Source: Euptelea pleiosperma
Lineage: Eukaryota; Streptophyta; Magnoliopsida; Ranunculales; Eupteleaceae
Length of the DNA stretch: 64,000 nucleotides
Direction of reading: 5' to 3'
Assembly: GCA_035048495.1 (NCBI GenBank)
Contig: CM068540.1
Location: forward strand, 10,090,829-10,154,828
Shown: one piece after another, positions 1 through 9,884 of the stretch
Layout: every line of letters begins with the position of its first letter
How positions within the stretch are numbered: the first letter of the stretch is position 1
Notes under the pieces: model-generated
Databases searched by the model: none
What the model saw: only the letters and a program-made list of their open reading frames with translations
What the model was told of the DNA's origin: nothing
Program-made: the position numbers and the translations under genes

Positions 1-2571
1 GGCCAAATACGGGTTGAAAAAGAGGACCGAAGAGCCGGCCCAAAGAACGAAGAGAGCGGGAGAGCCAATGACCAAGAGACGGACCAAAGCGTTTAAAGCC
101 ACATGAGTCAGCAAAGAATGATGGTCGACTCTACTGGAGAAGCGTGAGGATGGTCACAGTGAAGACCAGGGTTCCAGACCCTCCGCCAGTGCTTTTATCT
201 CTATTTTCTGATACTTTCTCTCTCATCTCTCCTTATTCTCTCTCTCTCTTCATCTCTCGGTCCTCGAATCTACTGACCTAACCCCAGAACTCCTGCCCAT
301 CAGCTCTATCTCATCTCCCTTAGCTTTCTGACCGTTGGATCTTCCATCGGACCGTTGGATCTTCAATCGGACCGTTGGATCTCTCTAAATCCATCGATCT
401 ACTAATCTGGGTCCCAATCAAGTCACCATCCATCCGATCGCCATCAGACTGTCTGTCACATCATCTTGTGAGATGATAGACATCATCAATCCATGCGGGC
501 CAGTAGCCGGGCCCATCTTCATCGACCCGCTGTCCGACTAGTTAGTGGACCCCGCGAATTTCAAAATAATTTTAATTAAATGGGGGATCCACTAATTGGG
601 GAGATTCCCCATAAAAAAGTAGTGTTTTACTTAAAAAAAAAATATATATATATATATATTTTTTTTTTTTATTTCCTAAAAATCCTAATTTCCATTAATG
701 GAAATTAGAAGCTTATATAAAGGGGGAAGGAGGGGGACGAACCCTAATTTTCAAACCCCTCTCCTCCTCTCCTTCCCCCCACATCATTCCTCCTTCTTCC
801 CCCTCCTTTTTCTCCTCTTCTTCTTCTCCTTTTTCCTTCTCCTTTTCCTTCTTCTTCTTCTTCTTCTTCATCCTTCGCCGGAGTTGCAGGCCTGCAACTC
901 CGGCTATCTTCTTCTTCTTCATACCCTTCTTCCTCCCCTCCTATGCTGCCTGCAACTGCTCCACCATTCCTCCTGGCCAGCACGACCTCCATACCATGCC
1001 CGTCAGCAATGCTGCCCACGCAACACCGCACCCATGCGTCTCCTCTACCTGTGCATCTCCGTCCTCCGCCGCTGCACTTCACCGGAGCGAGTCAAGGTTC
1101 ACCTGCTGATGCATCTGCACCAGCGTCGTAGGCTCCTCCACGATCTACATCAAGTTCTCCACGGGTCTGCTGTGGATACATCCCCTCTTCGGTGCACCTG
1201 CTGGTGCGAACTCCTGTCACCACCACCGGAGTTGCAGGTTTGCAACTCCGGCGAAACCTGCAACCCCTCATCTTCAACCCACAACGGCACCTCGCCTGCT
1301 GCACATTCTGGTAAGGATCTCCTCCTCCTCTTCTTCCTCTTCTTCTTCTTTTCCTTCATCTTTTACCAGAGTTGCAGACCTGCAACTCTGGCGACCAACC
1401 TCCATTGCTGCTTCTGCCACCCTCCTCTTCACGGACTGCAACCAGATTGGCCACTCTCCCATCCTCTTTGCCAAGGCAGAAACCAACAAGCTAACAGCCT
1501 GCAACACTTGCAAGCCGCTATTCCCTTCTCTTCCCCTCTCACTTGCTGACCTCTCCACAAAACGGCAATGCAGCCACCTATGCACTACCGTTTGGGCTCC
1601 TGCATTGAACCAGTGTGCACCACGGCCTGCTAGCCATGTGCACCAGGCCGAACCAGCAATGAAAAATGGTTGCTGCCCCTGCAAACCAAGCTCCCACGAG
1701 TTTCTTCCTCTACAAATCGGTGGGCTCCTCCCAAGAACCTACTGTGCATCTTCCTTCCAAAGGAGAGTTGGTTGTTTCTCCACCATGTAGCCACCACGTG
1801 GCTGGTACTTCAACAGTCATCATCTTCCATGCTGCCCGATCCACTCCTTGGCCGAGAACCACTCCGCTCCACTAATGCCGCCCGGGCAGAAGCACTCACC
1901 GGTCAAGTACCACCTTCATTGGCCATCTTCATGACGATCCTTCTCCATGCTTGAACCTTGGCCGAAGTGTCACAATCACCTGCGTATTCCGATCACCGAT
2001 CTACTCAAATGGTAAGTGTGTGAGGTTATTTTCTCTCTCTAGATTCTCCAGGCTGATCACCTTTTTGCACCACTGACTTCGTTCGGTGAATGCAAGAGGG
2101 TGAGTTTTTCTCTCACCTCTACCTTGTCGGCCGGTAAACGACCGAGGTGTGAAAATTCTCTCTCTACCTTCTTCCTCTCTCTCTAAAAAGTTCTTTTTAC
2201 ATGCTTTCTTACATGCTTTCTAGAATAGATTTACCGCTTTATTTATTTCTGTCATTTATTTCATGTAAGCAACAGTTTAATTAATGCAATTTGAGTTTGA
2301 TGATTTTAGTATTTTCTGGATCTCTTGGATGTGTTTTAAATCGACTCGCCCTTCTCATCTCTTCCATCATTCTCCTTTTTCTCTTGTATATTATCTGTCA
2401 TTTTATGTTCTTATTCGCGCTAATCCGACTAATCCCGAGTGCGGATCGACATCCGACACGAGCCACTATGTAAAATTGCTCATTTTACAGGTTAAATGTC
2501 TCGGATAAATTAAAAAATGTGTTGAAGTTAGGGTTTCCGTAACCAACGACGCGGAAAAAAACCTATTTTCA
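1..2571 (+). mobile_element. Athila-family LTR S1, 5' end outside window
   Basis: This is a long terminal repeat in the + direction. Comparison with the complete LTR at 29843 shows that about 330 bases are missing at the left edge. In order it holds a tRNA-like box B (170-180), a U3 inverted repeat (from 544), a 24-bp palindrome (685-708), a TATA box (TATATAAA, 714-721), a pyrimidine-rich leader with three GGAGTTGCAG hairpins (877-904, 1226-1251, 1366-1391), a GTAAGT donor-like site (2012) and an acceptor-like site (CAG ending 2490). It ends TTTTCA at 2571. No tRNA-Asp primer site follows; the sequence runs straight into the body of another LTR, so it is probably a solo LTR nested in S0. The left TSD is outside the window, so this is inference. 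Confidence 0.85.
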
Positions 2572-3807
2572 TCAACGCACTTCAATCGCCAAGTCCAAAC
2601 AGATCTGTGCTACCATAACAGCAACACTAACACCGTCTGTGTGCTGCCCAACCATATCCATCACCGGTTTGCACAGCACCACCACTGCAATAGTTTGCAA
2701 GTCGTCCTTCCACATCCTCTCCACCTTGGCAGATCTACAAATGCCAAGCAAACCACCTGTTGGATCTCCATCATCTTTCATCTCTTAGCAGGAGTAGCAA
2801 CGTGCTTTTCCTCATTCACTAGTTGCATTGAGCAATCGGAAATGACAGCAGTTGCTGCCATCAACTCCACCCCTCACAATCTGCTAGTGTTGCAGGTTGG
2901 AAATTCCTAAGCACACCGGGCACGTTTTCCACCACAATTTGAAAGTCGTTGATTCACTTTTCAGGCGTTTCCAACCGTGCATAACTCCCCATTCACTAGC
3001 AATTATGGGCTCCACAAGTGTTGCATCCCCTGCCTCCTAGGACCCCTAATCCATCCAGGAGTGCACCTCTTTGCATCACAATCCGACATTCAGAGTTAAC
3101 GGATTGCATGCTCTACCACGGCCAGTTATCTTTTGAGCATCACAACAATCACTATCCACAGTCCCTTGTAGTGATTGCCACTAACAAGATCGATCAAGGC
3201 TTGCAATAGTGCAGCGCTTTGCATACATGTACCATTGCCTCATCTCTCTACGAGGCATCTTATCCCTGGGTGACACCTTCCATCTCACCTCATGGCTAGC
3301 ATTCTTTCAAGGTAATCATTCTTTCTCTCTCTAAAAAGTCTTTCTTTCTATCTCTAACCTTCCATTTTCTCTCTCTTACTTATCTCTATCATTCTTGCAT
3401 TTTCTCTTTCTAGCACTCTCATTTAATTGCTTTCTTCATCAGCATTTGTTTTCTTTATTTGAGTTTTGTAATACTTTGAGTAATTAATAAATTTATTTTG
3501 GATAATTCATTTCTATATTGTATTTTCATTCTATTTGAGTTATATTAATTAGTTGATAAAAGTCTCATCAAAACTATTGTTTTAAATTTCGATCACTTAT
3601 CCACCATTCTCACCATTCTATCATTTGTAGCAGATTTTCGTTAATTTATTCTTTATTTGCCCTAACCCCGAGTGCGGACGATATCCGACACGAGCCACTG
3701 TGCAAGTCTGCTTATTTGCAGATTAAGTGAACAAATTTCGAGAAATTACAAATATTGTTGAACTTTAGGGTTTCCATAACCAACGACGCGAAAAAACCCG
3801 AATTTCA
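2572..3807 (+). mobile_element. 3' part of Athila-family LTR S0, inserted in A1 gag
   Basis: This is the pyrimidine-rich leader and 3' end of a second, more diverged LTR, interrupted on its left by S1. It has a donor-like GTAATC (3312), AATAAA (3486-3491), the conserved hairpin GTGCGGA...TCCGACAC (3672-3691) and an acceptor-like CAG ending 3721. It ends AATTTCA at 3807. The next bases (CCAAC, 3808-3812) continue the A1 gag codons exactly as in the uninterrupted A2 copy near 59966, so S0 sits inside gag. CCAAC is the likely TSD; its partner is off the window. Confidence 0.8.
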
Positions 3808-5061
3808 CCAACCCATCGCTAACCCAAAAGGAAATGCCAAAGGAGCAGTATATGAGATCGATTCCCAATCTCAGAGCCAGAATGAGAATTGTCAAGAGGT
3901 GGTGCAAGCTGTAACCACCCTACGATCTAGAAAAACTGTGGATATGGGAGTCCAACCACCGCCGCTGCCATCTCAAGCACCCATCACTCGTATAGAGGAG
4001 ACTAGTACCAATCCTACCTCTGCACCAACATCAGATATCCCTGTGCAGAAATTGAAGGCTAAAGACAAATCCATTTGTCGAGTAAAGCCTCCCTTCTTGG
4101 ACAGACTTGTCCAAGATAAGTGGGATCAGCAATTCTCAGAGATCTTAGATGTCTTTAAAGACATCCAGATCAATATCCCATTCCTTTCTGCTATCAAGCA
4201 AATCCCATCCTATGCCAAATTCCTCAAGGACTTGTGCATAGTTAAGCTGCGTACACATGTACCCAAAGCTGCCTTCTTGGTCGAAAAAGCTACTGCGTTC
4301 ATTCAACGCAATAGTGTGATCAAACACAAGGATCCAGGTAGCCCAACTGTCCAATGCGAAATTGGAGACAGTTTTAGCTGCACTGCCTTGTTAGATTTAG
4401 GGGCTAGCGTCAACCTCATACCGTTCTCGGTATATCAGCAGTTAGGAATGAAAGATATGAAACCTACCAATGTCACCCTGAAATTAGCTGATTAGTCCAT
4501 CAAGATTCCAAGAGGAATCATTGAAGATGTCTTAGTAAAAGTCACTGACTTTTATTATCCTGTGGACTTTATCATTCTTGATACCGAGTCGTGTTAGGAT
4601 AACCGCATTCCGGTCATCTTAGGCCGCCCTTTTCTTGCCACCGCGAATGCACACATCGGGTGCTGGGACAGAAACATGTCCATTGCTTTCGGAAACCTCA
4701 AAGCTGAGGTCAATATCTTTCGTCTAATGCAACAGGATACCGATCGTGATGTGGCCGATGAAATGTGTGCCGTTGAGAGTCTGATCCCGGACTCCACCGA
4801 AGATATTCTTAAGCAGTGTCTAGAACACTTTGGAGCTGACTTTGCCACAGAGTCAGCCATTTTTGACCTCAATGATCTTTTGGAGACTGCTCCACTGATA
4901 GAGATCCCTACTCCACTCATCGAGTTCGAGCCTCTGATAACCATGGCCAGAGAACCTATCCTTCCTTTACCTACTGAAGACAAACCTCTTCAATCCGTGT
5001 CTTCTGTGACACCTATTTTTACTCCATCTGCTCCAATATTAGAGCTTAAGCCTCTTCCCAA
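3808..5061 (+). pseudogene. gag-pro: A1 gag C-terminus and aspartic protease, interrupted
   Basis: The frame encodes the tail of Gag, a linker and the retroviral-type aspartic protease that would cut the polyprotein in the virus-like particle. The protease active site reads L-D-L-G-A-S with the catalytic Asp codon at 4394-4396; DLGA replaces the usual D-S/T-G, which is normal for Athila. A conserved glycine-rich strand (ILGRPF type) follows near 4615. The frame is broken by TAG at 4493-4495 and TAG at 4595-4597; the A2 copy has CAG at both places. A one-base deletion near 5060 (CCCAAG against CCCACAG in A2) then shifts the frame into pol. The N-terminal capsid domain lies left of the S0 insertion. 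It is a relic, not an expressed gene. Confidence 0.9.
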
Positions 5062-7944
5062 GATCTTTCCTATGCCTATCTTGGTCCTAAGGAAACCTAC
5101 CCTGTCATTATTGCTTCCGCTTTATCTGCGAGTGAACGTAAGAAACTTCTCGAGCTGCTCAAAGAGCACAAATCTGCGATAGGGTGGACCATAGACGATA
5201 TCCGAGGCATAGACCCCTCCGTGTGCCAACATCACATCTATCTCGAGGATGAATCCAAAACCTCTCGAGAACACCAGAGGAGGTTGAACCCCGTCTTGAA
5301 GGATGTAGTCCGGGATGAGGTCCTTAAACTGTTAGATGCGGGTATCATTTACCCCATCTCCAATAGCAAATGGGTGAGTCCTATTCATGTCGTCCCTAAA
5401 AAGGCAGGATTCACAGTTGTGGAAAATGAGAACAAAGAAATGGTAACCCAGCGCCTGAAGAAAGGGTGGAGAGTCTGCATCGATTACCGACGACTCAACA
5501 CCAACACTAGGAAGGACCATTTTCCTTTACCCTTCATAGGCCAGATGTTGGAGAGACTAACAGGTCACTCCTATTACTGCTTCCTTGATGGTTACTCAGG
5601 GTATAATCAAATACCCATCGCCCCTGAGGATCACGAGAAGACAACTTTCACCTGTCCCTTTGGCACTTTTGCCTACAAGCGCATGCCCTTTGGCCTCTGC
5701 AATGCACCCGCAACCTTTCAACGGTGTATGATGAGCATATTCTCTGACATGGTGGAAAGATTCTTTGAAGTCTTTATGGACGACTTCTCAGTTTTTGGGT
5801 TATCCTTTGATGACTGTCTGAACCATCTAGGGCTTGTACTTCAACGCTGTCAGGACAAGCGACTTGTCCTCAATTGGGAGAAATGCCACTTCATGGTGAA
5901 GAAAGGCATAGTTCTGGGACATGTCATCTCCCATCAGGGCATTGAGGTCGACAAAGCTAAAATCGATATCATCTCGACCTTGCCTACTCCTAAGTCTGTG
6001 CGAGACATCCGGTCCTTTTTGGGACACGGAGGGTTCTATAGGCAATTCATCAAGGACTTCTCTCAAATCGCTCGACCTCTGTCCCATCTTCTGGCTAAAG
6101 ATAGTCCTTTCGACTTTAATGCTGACTATGTCAAGGCATTTGAGCGTCTCAAATCTGAGCTCACTACTGCACCCATTATCCGTCCCCCAGACTGGACTCT
6201 ACCTTTCGAGGTAATGTGCGATGCTTCCGACTACGCGTTAGGAGCTGTTCTCGGGCAGAGAGTTGACAAAAGGTCACACGTGATTTACTATGCGAGCAAA
6301 ACTCTTAACTCTGCCCAAATTAACTACTCCACCACTGAAAAAGAACTCTTGGCGGTAGTCTTCGCCCTTGATAAATTTTGTCAGTACCTCTTAGCCACTA
6401 AGGTGGTCGTCTACACTGATCATGCATCTCTTCGTTATCTCATGTCGAAAAAGGAAACCAAGCCTCGATTAATTCGCTGGATTCTCATACTGCAGGAATT
6501 CGACCTCGAGATCAAGGATAAGAAAGGAACTGAGAATGTAGTGGCTGATTACTTGTCTAGACTGACTTTAGAGTCATCCTTCGACAACCGGCCCATCCAT
6601 GAGACCTTTCCAGACGAACAACTGTTCGCTATCTCTGTTAATCCTTGGTATGCTGACATTGTCAACTACCTTGTCACCGAAGAAATGCCTTCACACTGGT
6701 CAAAACAGGACAAAAGCCAATTCCTAGCAAGAGTTAAGTACTACTCTTGGGATGACCCTTATTTGTATAAATACTGTCCTGACCAGATCATTTGTCTCTA
6801 TGTCCCTGAGTCAGACCAACTCAATATCTTGTCCTCGTGTCATGACCAACCATGTGGTGGTCATTTCAGCACTAAGAAAACTGTCGAAAAAGTTCTGCAA
6901 TGTGGATTCTACTGGCCCACATTATTTAAAGATGCCCACATCTACAGCAAAACTTGTCCTAATTGCCAGCATCTAGGCCGCATCTCCCAGAGGAACATGA
7001 TGCCCCTAACTCTCATACAGGTCGATGAAATATTTGACATTTGGGGCATCGACTTCATGGGCCCCTTTCCCGTTTCCTATGGTTTTGAGTACATTCTCCT
7101 TGTGGTAGACTATGTATCCAAATGGATAGAAGCCATTCCCACCAAAACCAATGACCACAAAGTGGTGGTCAAATTCCTAAAGGAGTTCATCTTCGCCCGA
7201 TTCGGTGCCCCTAAGGCCATCATTAGTGATGGGGGCACCCATTTCTGCAATAGGATATTCGAGAAATTAATGAAAAAGTATGGGGTAACCCACAAGGTTG
7301 CCCTAGCTTATCATCCGCAGACTAGTGGTCAAGTGGAGGTTTCTAATCGTTAGATCAAGCAGATCTTGGAGAAGACAGTCAATACCACACGTAAAGACTG
7401 GTCTACTCGTCTCACTGATGCTTTATGGGCATACAGAACCGCCTACAAGACCCCACTCAATATGTCTTCCTATCGTCTCGTCTTTGGGAAACCCTGTCAT
7501 CTACCGGTAGAGATTGAACATCGTGCCTTGTATGCCATTAAGAAACTCAACTTCGACCTCGACTCTGTAGGGGAGGAGCGAAAACTTCAAATGAATGAGT
7601 TAGAAGAACTCAGAAATGATGCCTACAACTTGTCCAAGAATTATAAAGCAAAAATGAAGTGGATACCTGACAAGAGCATCCTCAGGAAAGAGTTTCATCC
7701 AGGACAGAAGGTCCTTCTTTATAATTCCCGTCTTCATCTCTTTCCTGGGAAATTGAAATCTAGGTGGACCGGTCCTTATACGGTCACAGCAGTCACACCC
7801 TTTGGGGCAATCACTATTGAGAATCCCAAGGATCACTCCTCTTTCCAGGTCAATGGGCAGCGTCTAAAACAGTTCCATGAACTTGACGTATTGTTCATTC
7901 AGACTTTTGAGATCGATCTCATCGATCCTGTCTATGTCGACTGA
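5062..7944 (+). pseudogene. pol: A1 pol: reverse transcriptase, RNase H, integrase
   Basis: This long frame is open to a TAG at 7351-7353 and resumes in the same frame to TGA at 7942-7944. RT has the motif A Asp at 5587-5589 (F-L-D-G-Y-S) and the catalytic F-M-D-D at 5773-5784. RNase H follows, with the first catalytic Asp at 6220 (C-D-A-S-D) and Y-T-D-H near 6414. Integrase has an HHCC zinc-binding region (about 6835-6970) and catalytic Asp at 7051, Asp at 7228 and Glu at 7336; the last two are 35 residues apart, as in DD35E. Downstream of the stop is a GPY/F-type C-terminal module (near 7765). All catalytic residues are present, so the lesions look recent: only the upstream frameshift and one TAG. 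The protein would copy element RNA and integrate the cDNA. Confidence 0.95.
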
Positions 7945-9884
7945 TGATCCACTCAGTCTCCTGTGCTCCAACTTGGTTGGGGGTGCCTGTCACCCCCGTT
8001 GTGTCTGGCTGAAGACGTAAAACTTAGCACTTTCAGAAAGGCAATTCTGGTATTCCTATAGTTTCATGAGTCGAATGCATTGTCTTTATCACTACTATAA
8101 TTTTTTGCCCATGCAGGTACCATCACTCTCGTACTACTCTGGTACTTTCCACTATTGATATCCGGCAGAATTGGTAACACCCTTCCTTCACACTCGCATC
8201 ATGAACTTATCATTTTCACTATGTGTTCTGGTCATGAGCACCGAGGACGGTGCAATATTTTGGTTGGGGGTGGGTACTTTACCAAAATCTCATCTGACTT
8301 AAAAAAAAAAAAAAAAGAAAAAAAAAAGCATTTTGGGATGATTTTCGGACTGTTTTCAAGGTGTCTTTTGTTGATTTTAACAGTGTTTTCAAAAATTGTT
8401 ACAATGATGAATCAAAAATCTTCGCTAAGTTTATTCATTGAAAAGGATGTCTACACTGAGAAAATTACTTATTAGCTCTTAGTTCAGTGTGGAAGAATAC
8501 TACAGTGGAATTAAACTCTTGGAAAACTCAGATTCAGCAAGAATTTTTCACAAATCAACATCAGAACTACATGTAGTCTGGACGATCTAGAGATCCAAGA
8601 AGAACAACTGTGGAGAGCTAACCCAGTGAGCATTTGAGCCTCTCTTCACTTCTGAGGGATATGAATAACTCTGAGTCACAAGATGACTCACTTTTTTTTC
8701 AGTCCCCAACTATTCCCTTGTAAGATCTCATTAATCCTTGCTTTGGTCATAGAACTGGGAGTGACGTCAAAGACGGATCATCACAAAAAGAACCTTCTCT
8801 CTATCCATTCGAGACATCACAGATGAAAGGGTAAAACCTAGAAAATGATATAGGCCATCTTTCTACCCCAATCAGACATTTTTGGCTTACCTAACATCTA
8901 CATCATTGGAAACCCTCTTGAGCCTTATAATGAAAACCTTTTCTTGATAACCCATCAACCAAATCCAATCCCCAAAATGAACACAACTCAAGCACCTACT
9001 TTTGAGAGGGATAAAAGAATTTTTGGTATGATCGCAACATGAAGAGAAAGCAAGAAAAGAAAAAAAAGACAAGTGGATCAAGCAAAAAGAAAATATGAAA
9101 AGAAAAGAAAGAAGGAAATAAAAGAGAAATAGAAAAAGAAAGTTAGTAGAACAAAAGTTAAGAAGATGAACAAGTAAAAAGGGAGAAGAATGAGAAATCA
9201 AGGAATTGGTATCACCACTCTCGGGAAACGCTGCAAAGAAAAGTAAGATGCCCTCTCAGAACTTTCGAATCCTTGAAGGCCCGCATCTTTTAACCTTTTC
9301 CTAAACCTCTATACAACCCAGGGCAAGCCCTATTTGATTCTAAGTTAGCACCATCACAAAATGTGGAGAATGGAGAAGAGAGAAACTATAGAGTTTGATC
9401 CGACACTCTTGAGTAAAATGACATTCCAATCATGAGATCTTTTGAATCTTCTGTGTCTTCATTTCTAGATAAGTATATGAGATATTGCAAGTTTTAAACA
9501 TTTATCTCCTCACATATAACTTGAGAGAAAAGAATAAAACCATTTCTGTGTGACTTACTTTTGAGTGATATACAAGTGAGAATTGAGGTTGAGGCATATA
9601 ATCATGTAGGTGATCAGAGAATCTAACTGCCAGATAGGGATGATGTTGAGCACACACACATGCTGAGTCTGAGTAATCTTTGGTTCAAATGTCCACAAGT
9701 AGATGTGCTACATTTTACTATCTAAGTTCTAACTCCTGAATGATCACTTTCACCCTTGAAATGAACTGACAAAACAGAGTTTTTCTGATTAATGAGAACA
9801 AGTTTTTAGCATGTACTAGACCCTTCTGAGCTCATGCATTTCGCACTAATTGCCAAGGATTGGCAATATGCTGGTTGGGGGTTG
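7945..9884 (+). other. A1 non-coding 3' region between pol and 3' LTR
   Basis: No credible ORF lies here, so the envelope-like gene that some Athila members carry is absent. Conserved pieces shared with N1-N4 are a hairpin with stems GGGGGTG and CACCCCC (7979-7997); the block GACGTAAAACTTAGC; an acceptor-like GCAG|GTAC (CAG ends 8116); a hairpin GCACCG-AGGA-CGGTGC (8238-8253); a second GGTTGGGGGTG motif (near 8262); a hairpin TGCCAA-GGA-TTGGCA (9851-9865); and the terminal polypurine-like tract. The A-rich middle (9040-9190) has no recognisable content. Confidence 0.75.
9873..9884 (+). other. Polypurine-like tract of A1
   Basis: GGTTGGGGGTTG directly abuts the 3' LTR start (TGATATTC at 9885). 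The same sequence abuts the 3' LTRs of N3 (complement at 18350-18361) and N4 (50108-50119). This is the expected place of the plus-strand primer for reverse transcription. It is unusual in containing T residues. Confidence 0.75.

Noticed and set aside
698..1549. 283-codon frame in LTR S1
   Set aside because: Pyrimidine-rich leader downstream of a TATA box; not conserved in frame in other LTR copies.
8887..9201. Possible envelope-like membrane protein on the minus strand of the A1 3' region (also 49129-49488 in N4)
   Set aside because: Phe/Leu-rich only because the plus strand is AAG/GAA-rich; wrong strand for an element gene and not conserved between A1 and N4.
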